Shown: in pieces, positions 1-6,076 of the stretch
How the letters are laid out: every line of letters begins with the position of its first letter
Position numbering within the stretch: the first letter of the stretch is position 1
Source of the DNA: Chromatiaceae bacterium
GTDB lineage: Bacteria; Pseudomonadota; Gammaproteobacteria; Chromatiales; Chromatiaceae
Assembly: GCA_028277905.1 (NCBI GenBank)
Contig: JANQFI010000142.1
Coordinates: forward strand, 1-40,360
Direction: 5' to 3'
Length of the DNA: 40,360 nt
Made by a program: the position numbers and the translations under genes
Notes under the pieces: generated by a model
Seen by the model: the letters and a program-made list of their open reading frames with translations, nothing else
What the model was told of the DNA's origin: nothing
The model's database searches: none

Positions 1-99
1 CCACCGATCCAACCCGAACGTCAGACCTTTGCCCGGCTCCGGCAGCCACGCCTCCACCCCGCTAGCGGCCCGCTCCTTCGCCAGCTCCACAGCCGTACG
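1..99. repeat. Terminal direct overlap, left copy
   Basis: Bases 1-99 are identical to 40262-40360. Joining the copies gives a 40,261-bp circle and restores a gene that both window ends interrupt. An exact 99-bp overlap that begins and ends with the window is what a de Bruijn assembler leaves on a circular contig. I read it as an assembly overlap rather than a physical terminal repeat. Confidence 0.93.
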
Positions 100-171
100 C
101 GCACCGACCGCGGCGAGGGCGGTTGCGGCTGCGACGTTTCGCAGGAAGCTGCGGCGGTTCATGATGGTCAT
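1..171 (-). CDS. Tat-signal-like small exported protein, N-terminal part (gene continues at 40261-40154)
   Basis: Leftward reading from ATG 171 runs off base 1 and continues at 40261 down to the stop at 40154, giving 92 residues on the circular map. The N-terminus reads MTIMNRRSFLRNVAAA, with a twin-arginine motif (RRSFLR) followed by an Ala-rich hydrophobic stretch to about residue 24. The remainder is charged, with no recognised domain. It is coupled to the upstream Zn-binding gene by an ATGA overlap and precedes an exported lytic transglycosylase. Export through the Tat pathway is inferred from the motif only. The function is unknown. Confidence 0.75.
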   Translation of the reverse strand, partial: MTIMNRRSFLRNVAAATALAAVGARTAVELAKERAASGVEAWLPEPGKGLTFGLDRW

Positions 172-492
172 TCGTCGCCCTCCAGCTCGAACCCGTGGGT
201 CTTGGCGTACGCCCACCGCAGCGCCTCGCGGGCCTCTTTGGGGCTGAGCGGGGCCGAGCGATAGGGCACGCCCTGACAGCTGCCGCACGTCACGCTGCCA
301 GTCTGTGGCTCGCAGCTCTGGCCGCAGCGGAAGCACCAGTCCGAACGACCGCTTGACCACGTCGCTCGGCAACTCACCCGTCAGGCGCGCGACTTGGAGC
401 ACCGCCGGGTGTTCGCTCGCGGTAGCGGCGTTGCGCTCGCGCTCCGTGCGGCCAAGGGCTTGCCCCAGGACATCGTCGAACAGCCCGCTCAC
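168..492 (-). pseudogene. Small Zn-ribbon protein, apparently one-base frameshifted
   Basis: The upstream gene stops at 489-491 and overlaps GTG 492 as GTGA. From there a plausible frame reads about 50 residues, to VVKRSF near 344. A different frame then carries a convincing C-terminus with a CFRCGQSC and CGSC four-cysteine cluster, ending at the TGA at 168 that overlaps the next ATG. The span is 325 nt, one base more than a whole number of codons. Either the gene carries a one-base insertion near 340, or there is a shorter separate gene from GTG 377 (69 residues). I favour one gene of about 107 residues with a frameshift, because both of its ends fit the overlap pattern of this operon. Confidence 0.55.
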
Positions 493-947
493 GCCGCCAC
501 CTCGCACGCCTGCAGGTCCAGGCCCCGGCTGGGGGTGCGGAACGTCCACGACTCCGCCAGCCGCGAGCGCTCAACGGCGCTCAGGGGCCGGGAGACGTCC
601 CGCACTCCGAACCGGGTGAGCGCTACCGCAACCGCCGTGCTCTCGTCGCACGCAAGCTGGCCGCGGTACTGCTCCATGGCCCACAGCAGGGCCGCAAGCC
701 TCGCCCGGTTCTCGGTCAGCCGCTGCTCGCACAGGCACAGCCAGCGGTGGGTCGCGATGAAATCGGGCAGCAGGTGCCCATCCAGCTCCTGACCCCGCGC
801 TCGAGTCTCCAGGCACCGCTGCCACATCTCGCCGCCCATGGCGTTGTGCGGCCTCTGCGGTAGGGGCTCGGGGCCCGTCCAGGTGCTGCAGTGCTGCAAC
901 GCCTCCGCCGCGCGCTCCGCCACGTGCTGTGCCGTGATCCCGCTCAT
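489..947 (-). CDS. Hypothetical early protein (152 aa)
   Basis: The gene starts at ATG 947, which overlaps the stop of the replication initiator as ATGA, and ends in a GTGA overlap with the next gene. The protein is mostly helical by composition. It has a central run reading HRWLCLCEQRL and no metal-binding pattern I can name. Its place directly after the initiator suggests a replication accessory role, such as loading or recruiting a host protein, but no motif supports that. I do not recognise the family. Confidence 0.7.
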   Translation of the reverse strand: MSGITAQHVAERAAEALQHCSTWTGPEPLPQRPHNAMGGEMWQRCLETRARGQELDGHLLPDFIATHRWLCLCEQRLTENRARLAALLWAMEQYRGQLACDESTAVAVALTRFGVRDVSRPLSAVERSRLAESWTFRTPSRGLDLQACEVAA

Positions 948-1711
948 GCCACCCCCATTTCCCGGTCGGCAGCCTCGGCCGCCTCCCGCATGAGCCTGTT
1001 GCGCTCCGCCTCGCGGTCCTCGGGCGACTGCTTGGGCTTCGGGGGGTTGGCGTACTTCGGCGCGTCGCTCGCCAGGGCACCGATGGGGTAGCCCTTCTCC
1101 TCGGCCCACGAGTCAGCGAAGAACCCGTCCAGCAGTTGAGCCACGGAGACCGACGGGTTGGCCCCGAGCCAGGACACCACCCGGTCGACCTGCGGACTGC
1201 TGGCACTGGGCCAGGTCATGCCTCGAGCGTCCTCGAACCTGGCTCCGAACTCCCGGACGAACTCACCCCTACAACTCGTAAGAGTTGTCCTGGGTCTTGG
1301 GTCTTGGGTCTTGGGTCTTAAAGAGTGGTGGCTAAGTGTTGGAGATTGCTCACCCGCAACTGCCGCTGAACCGACCTCTGTACCGGCCCCTGTAACCACC
1401 TCTGTAGGCGCCTTTGAACCGCCCTCTGTTGGTGCCCTGTTCCAGTCGCTGTAGTCGTGGATGTGGAAGCCCTCTGGGGTCTCGTGCAGTAGCCCGTGTT
1501 CGATCAGTTCCTTGCGCCATCGACCAGCATGCTTGTGCCCTCGGGTGAGCGCGCGCATCTCGCCCACGAGCACCTCGCCTCCCGTGTTGTTGTCGGCCAC
1601 GAAGCTCCACAGATCCAGGAGCAGCCCGCGTGCGGCATGGCTGACCGCCTGCAGCTTGCGGTTGCGCCATGCACAGCCGCTGATGGCCCCGTAGCGCCCT
1701 CTGCGTGCCAC
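944..1711 (-). CDS. Replication initiator / O-like replisome organiser
   Basis: GTG start at 1711 overlaps the TAG of the previous gene; 255 residues. The N-terminal 90 residues look like the winged-helix domain of phage replication initiators (a DLWSFVADNNTGGEVLVGEM segment, then RKELIEHGLLHE and HIHDYSDWN). A low-complexity linker follows at about residues 86-147 with four-residue repeats such as APTE and AGTE. The C-terminal region (about 150-255) contains VDRVVSWLGANPSVSVAQLLDGFF and a charged tail. The linker DNA carries the repeat arrays described as the origin candidate, as in lambda O, where ori lies inside the gene. No helicase or polymerase gene is present, so it should recruit host machinery. 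The role rests on domain layout and intragenic repeats. Confidence 0.72.
   Translation of the reverse strand: MARRGRYGAISGCAWRNRKLQAVSHAARGLLLDLWSFVADNNTGGEVLVGEMRALTRGHKHAGRWRKELIEHGLLHETPEGFHIHDYSDWNRAPTEGGSKAPTEVVTGAGTEVGSAAVAGEQSPTLSHHSLRPKTQDPRPRTTLTSCRGEFVREFGARFEDARGMTWPSASSPQVDRVVSWLGANPSVSVAQLLDGFFADSWAEEKGYPIGALASDAPKYANPPKPKQSPEDREAERNRLMREAAEAADREMGVA
1271..1452. other. Candidate replication origin inside the initiator gene
   Basis: Three repeat types lie together in the linker of the initiator gene. A perfect inverted repeat with 7-bp arms and a 4-bp loop spans 1271-1288 (ACAACTC / GAGTTGT). Four head-to-tail copies of TGGGTCT occupy 1291-1318. A 12-bp periodic array runs from 1363 to about 1452, with cores CCGCTG, CCTCTG, CCCCTG, CCTCTG, CCTTTG, CCTCTG spaced exactly 12 bp and two degenerate units after them. 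An A/T-richer stretch (about 1316-1350) separates the arrays. Iterons inside the initiator gene are the lambdoid pattern. Protein low complexity could also explain the 12-bp period. Confidence 0.6.
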
Positions 1712-2007
1712 TAGCTGGCCTCCCCGAACAGGTCCATCTGCCCCGGCTGCTCCACCTCAAGCCGCTCGTATTCGGCCTTGGCGCGGTTGGACACGCGGTA
1801 GTTGATGACGCCCTTGGCCCTGAGGTTGCGTAGGATGCGCGTCGCGCTCCCCGGCGTGGCGCACGCCTGCCCGCAGACCCAGCGGTCCAGCTCGTGGCCC
1901 AGGAAGCGGCCACCCATGGGCACCGCGTCCACGTACGCCCACACGGCCCGCTCGATGCGCGAGCTCACGCGTGCGAGCTGGCGGTCTTGCTCATTCTGCG
2001 GCGGCAC
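1711..2007 (-). CDS. Winged-helix DNA-binding protein
   Basis: GTG 2007 is chosen because a GGAGG lies just upstream; it overlaps the methylase gene by 17 bp. The 98-residue product has a helical N-terminus and a wHTH-like centre (VSSRIERAVWAYVDAV ... SATRILRNLRAKGVINYRVS), in which the last segment looks like recognition helix plus wing. It ends in an acidic tail. It sits directly before the replication initiator, so it may regulate or assist replication. The exact family is not recognised. Confidence 0.68.
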   Translation of the reverse strand: MPPQNEQDRQLARVSSRIERAVWAYVDAVPMGGRFLGHELDRWVCGQACATPGSATRILRNLRAKGVINYRVSNRAKAEYERLEVEQPGQMDLFGEAS

Positions 2008-2590
2008 GGTCCCCCTCCGTTTCCTGCTCCTGCACAAACGCCCGGGTCATCGGGTCCCAGTCGGGCGAGCCCACTCTGGAAATGGCGCCCAGCGGAGCGA
2101 AGGCCTTCGCAAACGCGCCCGCGTCCACCGAGTCACCGCCCACCAACCAGCACGCCGCCGAGCGGCCCACCTCCATGCGCTTGCCCGTCTTCGGGTCCAA
2201 GCAGCGGGGGCGGTCGTTTAGGTCACACCGCAGCACCGAGAACCGGCACAGGTTGCGCCACCATGCGGCCGTGAAGTCGACGGCCGACCAGATGACGATG
2301 CAGTGGTCCTCCGCGGCGTAGGAGAAGGCCGCAAAGTCCCACACGAAGCGGCTGGACCAAGGCGGGTTGAGCCGCGTCACCGCTCGCGTAGCCGAGCTTT
2401 CAGCCGCAGCCTCCCTGGCAACCGCGCGCCAGTTCGCATCCAGCCCGTTGCGCTGCAGGGTGCAGTAGGCCAACGCGCCCGCGGGGTTGTCGGCCTCGGT
2501 GCATGGGTCAAACGCGACTGGGCCGCCAGCGAAAGCACGCTCCGCTTCCAGCCACTCGGGTGGTGACAGGCGGCGATCAGAGGCCTTCAC
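1991..2590 (-). CDS. dam: Phage DNA N6-adenine methyltransferase (Dam-like)
   Basis: Start GTG 2590 follows a G-rich Shine-Dalgarno and overlaps the previous stop as GTGA; 199 residues. It fits the short phage Dam family. FDPCTEADN near residues 27-35 is the SAM-side motif, NGLDANW follows at about 48-54, and the catalytic NPPW lies at 75-78. A hydrophobic strand with IVIWSAVDFTAAWW follows at 98-111. NPPW in place of DPPW is normal for this family. It should methylate adenine in phage DNA, either protecting it from host restriction or affecting replication timing. It sits among early genes ahead of the initiator. Confidence 0.85.
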   Translation of the reverse strand: MKASDRRLSPPEWLEAERAFAGGPVAFDPCTEADNPAGALAYCTLQRNGLDANWRAVAREAAAESSATRAVTRLNPPWSSRFVWDFAAFSYAAEDHCIVIWSAVDFTAAWWRNLCRFSVLRCDLNDRPRCLDPKTGKRMEVGRSAACWLVGGDSVDAGAFAKAFAPLGAISRVGSPDWDPMTRAFVQEQETEGDRAAAE

Positions 2591-2772
2591 TGCGCGCCCC
2601 CGCAAAGCGCCTCACCCCACCGCCCGCGGCCCAGGGGGACTAGGCACAGGTCGGGCGGCGGGGGAGACAGCACTGCTCGGCGATATGGGGATCTCGAACA
2701 GCGCGAACAACTACGGGGGCCAGCACCAATGCTGGCGCCCCGCCCGGGCACACGGATTCCCGGGAAACTCAT
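2587..2772 (-). CDS. Small hypothetical protein (61 aa)
   Basis: ATG 2772 overlaps the upstream stop as ATGA, and its own stop overlaps GTG 2590 of the methylase as GTGA. Those overlaps are the main evidence that it is translated. The C-terminal half (PPPPDLCLVPLGRGRWGEALC) looks coding. The Arg/Ser-rich first half looks less so, and a local frameshift cannot be excluded. No function can be given. Confidence 0.5.
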   Translation of the reverse strand: MSFPGIRVPGRGASIGAGPRSCSRCSRSPYRRAVLSPPPPDLCLVPLGRGRWGEALCGGAQ

Positions 2773-2972
2773 TTGCCCGCCTCGTAGCGGCGGATCACGT
2801 CCCCCGCGTCTTCGAGCACGCCCGCCAGGGTCTGGCGGTCCGCGGTCCGTGCCTGCACTTCCAGGCCCGCGGGCACGGGCTTGGGCGTGCCATGCGCGAC
2901 GTAGACCACGCTGTAGCGGCTGCCGTCGGGCGCGGTGTAGATGTAGACCGCTGCATCGGGGGAGTTAGGCAT
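2769..2972 (-). CDS. Small hypothetical early protein (67 aa)
   Basis: ATG 2972 lies inside the end of the 35-residue membrane-protein gene, and the stop overlaps the next ATG. The protein begins with beta-rich sequence (AVYIYTAPDGSRYSVVYVAHG) and ends with a helix (LAGVLEDAGDVIRRYEAGK). This composition is consistent with a small folded cytoplasmic protein. No family is recognised. Confidence 0.68.
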   Translation of the reverse strand: MPNSPDAAVYIYTAPDGSRYSVVYVAHGTPKPVPAGLEVQARTADRQTLAGVLEDAGDVIRRYEAGK

Positions 2973-3072
2973 TGTCGAACACCCCCGACCCGATCACGAA
3001 CGCCGCGCACATCGCCGCCCAGCACAGGCCCGCGGCGACCCAGCGCGCGAACTCGAGCTCGGCCGCGCTCAT
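2965..3072 (-). CDS. 35-residue membrane protein
   Basis: ATG 3072 overlaps the Cro-like stop as ATGA, and the TAA lies at 2965-2967. After a short amphipathic start (MSAAELEFARW) there is one hydrophobic segment (VAAGLCWAAMCAAFVIGSGVF), so it is a single-pass membrane peptide. Its position right after the Cro-like gene makes it one of the first products of the lytic transcript. A role in superinfection exclusion or host takeover is possible but unsupported by any motif. Confidence 0.65.
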   Translation of the reverse strand: MSAAELEFARWVAAGLCWAAMCAAFVIGSGVFDNA

Positions 3073-3299
3073 TCCGCGCCCCCCTCTTGACAGGGGGCCG
3101 AGTCGTGGTCACCGATGAGATCAGACAGGGGGCAGCCGAGCTCGCGCGACAGCGCTCTGAGATCATCGATCCCAACATTCGGGACCGTGCCATGCTCCCA
3201 CCGGTGCAGCGTCGTCGAGCTGCGACCAATTCTTGTGGCCAACGTCTGCATTGAGAGGCCAGCCGCCTCCCGCAGCCTGCGGATTCGTACACCCACCAT
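3069..3299 (-). CDS. Cro-like HTH regulator
   Basis: 76 residues from ATG 3299. An HTH_3/Xre-type fold covers almost the whole protein: VRIRRLREAAGLSMQTLATR, then IGRSSTTLHRWEHGTVPNVG, with the recognition helix around STTLHRWE, and a final helix pair DDLRALSRELGCPLSDLI. Its size and its divergent position opposite the repressor fit a Cro that commits the phage to lytic growth. No Shine-Dalgarno is obvious upstream, and the promoter candidate puts the transcript start almost at the ATG, so translation may be leaderless. It heads a leftward chain of overlapping genes. Confidence 0.86.
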   Translation of the reverse strand: MVGVRIRRLREAAGLSMQTLATRIGRSSTTLHRWEHGTVPNVGIDDLRALSRELGCPLSDLIGDHDSAPCQEGGAE

Positions 3300-3348
3300 A
3301 TTAGGAGCGTTATTCCTTTTTCGCGAGTGCGTCAAGTGTGTTGAGAAT
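3300..3348. promoter_or_regulatory. Lysis-lysogeny switch: divergent promoter/operator region
   Basis: Only 49 bp separate the divergent Cro-like and repressor start codons, and the segment is A/T-richer than its surroundings. On the minus strand TTGACG (3335-3330) and TAACGC (3312-3307), 17 bp apart, form a leftward promoter candidate. AGGA(N7)TCCT at 3303-3317 is an imperfect palindrome over the -10 and a possible operator. Two 9-mers found here, TTCCTTTTT (3313-3321) and GCGAGTGCG (3323-3331), recur near the second rightward promoter at 4656. No clear rightward promoter for the repressor could be picked. Confidence 0.6.
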
Positions 3349-3864
3349 ATGAATCGTCCACAGCACCCTCTGGGGGTGGGGAAGAAGACCGTGCCAGGCC
3401 TGGGTGTTCGAGTGCGGCAGGCTCGGGAGGATCTTGGGCTGCGGATGCAGACCACTGCAGAGAGGGCCGGCATTGCGCAATCGCAGCTGCATCGGATCGA
3501 GCACGGCACCCAAACCCCGGGCGCCGGCGTCTTGCTAGCCTTGGCTGACGTCCTGGGCGTGACAGTGCACTGGCTTGTGACTGGCACCCATGTTGCCGGC
3601 GACCAGCCGGAGCACCCCGCTGCCCAGCGAGCGTTTGAGACCTTTCTGGAAAGCCCGGTGGCGGTAGACACCTCACAGGCCGAGCGCGACCTCTTGCGAG
3701 TATTTGCGGGTCAGGTCCCGAGCGGCCTGCGGCCAAACGCGGATTACCTCGCAGCGGTCTTGTTCGCGATGCGGGGCACACTCAAACCCGAGCCGGACGC
3801 GGTGGCCAAAACGGCCGAATTCACCCGCAAGCTCAGGGAAAAGAGCTGGGACCCGCCAGAGTAG
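3349..3864 (+). CDS. CI-like repressor without a peptidase domain
   Basis: Start ATG 3349 is preferred because upstream in-frame starts would overlap the Cro-like gene; 171 residues. An HTH_3 domain occupies about residues 17-80 (VRVRQAREDLGLRMQTTAER, AGIAQSQLHRIEHGTQTPGA, then ALADVLGVTVHWLVTG). The remaining 90 residues are helical and lack the Ser/Lys S24 peptidase motifs of LexA-type repressors. Induction by RecA-stimulated self-cleavage is therefore unlikely, and an antirepressor or another trigger is implied. It faces the Cro-like gene and is followed by a small unknown gene, a lipoprotein and a terminator, a typical lysogenic transcript. Confidence 0.85.
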   Translation: MNRPQHPLGVGKKTVPGLGVRVRQAREDLGLRMQTTAERAGIAQSQLHRIEHGTQTPGAGVLLALADVLGVTVHWLVTGTHVAGDQPEHPAAQRAFETFLESPVAVDTSQAERDLLRVFAGQVPSGLRPNADYLAAVLFAMRGTLKPEPDAVAKTAEFTRKLREKSWDPPE

Positions 3865-3975
3865 ACCGCCCGCAGACAACGCCAAGCCGTCATCGGCCTA
3901 CGGCCGGGCGTCATGGCCATATGGGCTCCCGTATTCTAAGGTGTGCCGCCACGTAGACTGGGGGAGGCTGGCCGA

Positions 3976-4188
3976 ATGGGCGAGGGCAGCGAGGGTGATC
4001 GCCGTTTCGGCTTTCTATTCGAGGCGGTTGCGCGCGGAACCGTGGTGCAGCCGACGCTGCACGGTCGGTGCGAGCGTCGGGGCCTGCTGGTGGTGCTCAA
4101 CACAACCTGCTGCCCATGCGAGCTACTGCGGGCCGGCACCTGTCCGGTCCAACTGAAGGAGGACAACGAATGCGACAAGAGCGAATAA
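3976..4188 (+). CDS. Small Cys-rich hypothetical protein (70 aa)
   Basis: ATG 3976 has GGGGAGG about 8 bases upstream; an in-frame GTG at 3943 would add 11 residues. The reading frame overlaps the start of the lipoprotein gene by 19 bp. The product has a late cysteine cluster (TTCCPCELL, TCP, NEC), but third-position GC is only moderate, so coding status is uncertain. No family is recognised. It would be co-transcribed with the repressor. Confidence 0.42.
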   Translation: MGEGSEGDRRFGFLFEAVARGTVVQPTLHGRCERRGLLVVLNTTCCPCELLRAGTCPVQLKEDNECDKSE

Positions 4189-4595
4189 TGGCCGCGTTGG
4201 CGGCATTGATGGCCGCTGGTGTGGCGGGGTGCGGGGGAGATGACTGCAAGCCCCTCACTGGACTCTACGAAGTGGCGCTGGTCGAGCGCTCGGGCACATG
4301 CGGCCCGGCGGGCCCGCCTACGCGGCTGGTGGCCGACGGCGGCAGAGGGGAGGCGCTAGCCCCTGGCTGCTCCGGGACTCGAGTTGCCTCGAAAGACATG
4401 TGTAGCGTGGATATTGACCAGGTGTGCGACATCTACGACGAGCTCACCGGGGAATTCCTCGGCACGATGAGTCAGGTGGGGTCGATCACCCAAGTGGACG
4501 GCGCAGATCGCGTGGAGGGGACTGTGGACATCGAGCTGGTGGACGAATTCGGGTTCTGCTCTGGAACCTATGACATAGTCTACACCAGGATCTGA
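4170..4595 (+). CDS. Exported lipoprotein, probable lysogenic conversion gene
   Basis: ATG 4170 follows a strong GGAGG at 4158-4163; 141 residues. The N-terminus is a lipoprotein signal peptide: Arg near the start, a hydrophobic stretch, and GVAG before Cys21. The mature part is acidic, with several cysteines and a beta-rich pattern (GLYEVALVERSGTCG ... VEGTVDIELVDEFGFC), suggesting a disulphide-bonded envelope domain. It lies between the repressor and a strong terminator, so it should be expressed in the lysogen. A role in surface change or superinfection exclusion is inferred from that position. The sequence itself is not recognised. Confidence 0.8.
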   Translation: MRQERIMAALAALMAAGVAGCGGDDCKPLTGLYEVALVERSGTCGPAGPPTRLVADGGRGEALAPGCSGTRVASKDMCSVDIDQVCDIYDELTGEFLGTMSQVGSITQVDGADRVEGTVDIELVDEFGFCSGTYDIVYTRI

Positions 4596-4624
4596 CGAGC
4601 CTGAACGCCCGACCAGCATGAAAC

Positions 4625-4654
4625 AAAGCGCCCCGGCTCCGGGGCGCTTTTTTT
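4625..4654 (+). terminator. Rho-independent terminator after the lipoprotein gene
   Basis: A 10-bp stem (AAAGCGCCCC at 4625-4634, GGGGCGCTTT at 4641-4650) with a 6-base loop is followed by a T run to 4654. It closes the repressor-lipoprotein transcript. The stem starts with A residues, so it may also work in the opposite direction. Confidence 0.93.
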
Positions 4655-4655
4655 G

Positions 4656-4696
4656 TTGACCCGGTTCCTTTTTAGGATTACTTATTTGCAAGTGCG
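4656..4696 (+). promoter_or_regulatory. Candidate promoter and operator of the rightward accessory operon
   Basis: TTGACC at 4656-4661 is followed after 17 bp by TACTTA (4679-4684), a weak -10. The segment lies in an A/T-rich gap between a terminator and the next RBS. TTCCTTTTT (4665-4673) and GCAAGTGCG (4688-4696) match, exactly and with one mismatch, 9-mers in the switch region at 3313-3331. This suggests control by the same repressor. The -10 assignment is tentative. Confidence 0.5.
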
Positions 4697-4710
4697 AAAT
4701 AGGAGGTCTC

Positions 4711-4899
4711 ATGGCACGGGTAGACGTCGAGAGGGCAACAGGGGTCGGGGCGGGCGAGAGCACCATCGTGGTGAGCGTGGAGCTCCCCGCCGAGCACGCC
4801 GTCGAGGTGACGAGCGAGGACGACCGGGTGTGCATCCGCAGCGTGCCTGGGCTGGCTAAGGCCCGGCCTGCGCTCGCGGCTGAGGAGCGCGTAGCATGA
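4711..4899 (+). CDS. Small hypothetical protein, first gene of the rightward operon (62 aa)
   Basis: AGGAGG at 4701-4706 sets the ATG at 4711. The protein is acidic, with alternating beta strands (STIVVSVELPAEHAVEVTSEDDRVCIRSV), and reads like a small beta-sheet protein. Its stop overlaps the next ATG as ATGA, so the two are translated together. No family is recognised. Confidence 0.75.
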   Translation: MARVDVERATGVGAGESTIVVSVELPAEHAVEVTSEDDRVCIRSVPGLAKARPALAAEERVA

Positions 4900-5588
4900 T
4901 CGAGGTTCCCTCAAACCTAGTGCTGAGGCGCGGTGGGCACACCACCCGCGATGACGGCATGTGCCTGCTCGAGGCCGCGGCTTGGCTCGCGGGCGAGACG
5001 CACTCCGACAAGCCAGAGTGCGTGTGCCCGACCATCGCCAGTTTCGGGCGCAACTGGAACGACAGCCTGCGCACCGACGAGGAGCGCACCCGCCTGCTCG
5101 CTCCGCTGCTGCCGCACATGATCGGCACGGCGACCGGAGGGGCTGACAGAGAGCGTCGCGCGTGGCTGGCCATGGACTGGCAGGTCCGCGTGCAGGTCCC
5201 GACATGGCTGTCGCTCACGCCGTCCCTGGCCGATCACGCGGAACGGCTCAGGGCGCTGCCCGAGATCGTGACGCCAAGTGATCAGGTGATGGCGGACCTA
5301 CTGGCAGCCAACAAGGCTGCCAGTAAAGCCGACCCCCCCTTCTTGGAGGACGACACTGCCTGGGGTGCGGTCAGGGCCGCCGCGGGCGGCGCCGCCAACG
5401 TCGCCTCTTGGAACGCCTCCTGGCTGGACGTCGGCCACAGAGAAAGCCCTCGCAACGTCGCCTGGAGCACCCTCTGCGCCGCCTCCTGCGCCGCCCCTAA
5501 GCGCGCGCTGGCACCCACAGTCCCCATGCTCCAAGTCAGCGCCGCAGACCTCGTGCTCCGCATGTGCGCGGTGGGGAGGGAGGCATGA
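4896..5588 (+). CDS. Conserved-type phage hypothetical protein (230 aa)
   Basis: The product starts with a segment of a kind I recognise from many GC-rich phages: a MCLLEAAAWLAGETHSDKPE block, then CVCPTIASFGRNWND and a DEERTRLLAPLLPHMIGT helix. The fold and activity of such proteins are not known to me. The C-terminal part (about residues 110-230) is Ala-rich and helical. It is coupled by ATGA overlaps to both neighbours. Its place ahead of Gp157 and SSB-like genes suggests a recombination or host-modulation role, which is inference. Confidence 0.78.
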   Translation: MIEVPSNLVLRRGGHTTRDDGMCLLEAAAWLAGETHSDKPECVCPTIASFGRNWNDSLRTDEERTRLLAPLLPHMIGTATGGADRERRAWLAMDWQVRVQVPTWLSLTPSLADHAERLRALPEIVTPSDQVMADLLAANKAASKADPPFLEDDTAWGAVRAAAGGAANVASWNASWLDVGHRESPRNVAWSTLCAASCAAPKRALAPTVPMLQVSAADLVLRMCAVGREA

Positions 5589-6076
5589 GCGACCCCGGCC
5601 CCAGAGCGCTGTTCCGCTGCCCGATCGCGGTGCTGTACCGCGAGGAGCCGCACACGGTGGTGGACACGGGCGCCTTCCTTGGCCCCGACGACGTGGACCC
5701 TGGCGAGGCGTGGCGCGGGACCGGCAACGACCCCGACGAAGCCATCGCCAGCGCCTACGCGGTGGTGGAGCGCGAGTCGTCTCTGACGGATCCCAGGACG
5801 CGTCGGCAGTTCGCGCCCGCGGACGACAGCGACATCGTCTACGAGTGCGCCGCTTGCGGCAAGACCCGGCGGGCGTTCGGTCGGTCGCCCTCCCACGAAC
5901 TCTTCAGCCTCGCCGAGCGCGGCACGTACGAGGGTGAGCCGCTGTGCCCGCACTGCGCGTGCGAGAAGTGCGGGGAGGACGTGAAGGAGTCGGACCACCT
6001 GTGCGAGCAGTGCATCAGCGATGCGAACACGGCGAAGCCAGTCAACGACAACGAGGCGGGCCGTGAAGCTGTATGA
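5585..6076 (+). CDS. Zn-finger-containing hypothetical protein (163 aa)
   Basis: ATG 5585 overlaps the previous stop as ATGA. The C-terminal third holds several cysteine pairs (CAAC near 85, then CPHC, CEKC and CEQC), enough for two zinc-binding sites. The N-terminal half is acidic without a recognised domain. It overlaps the start of the Gp157-like gene by 14 bp. It is probably a nucleic-acid- or protein-binding accessory factor. Confidence 0.75.
   Translation: MSDPGPRALFRCPIAVLYREEPHTVVDTGAFLGPDDVDPGEAWRGTGNDPDEAIASAYAVVERESSLTDPRTRRQFAPADDSDIVYECAACGKTRRAFGRSPSHELFSLAERGTYEGEPLCPHCACEKCGEDVKESDHLCEQCISDANTAKPVNDNEAGREAV

Noticed and set aside
374-574. Leftward frame of 66 codons
   Set aside because: It lies across two better-supported genes, and its Arg/Ala/Pro-rich product is typical of shadow frames, although its stop happens to overlap GTG 377.
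3963-4040. Sequence resembling a tRNA-Ser/Leu D arm (GGCCGAATGGGCGAGGGC)
   Set aside because: No matching acceptor strand, no proper anticodon loop and no T arm follow; it is probably chance within a small gene.
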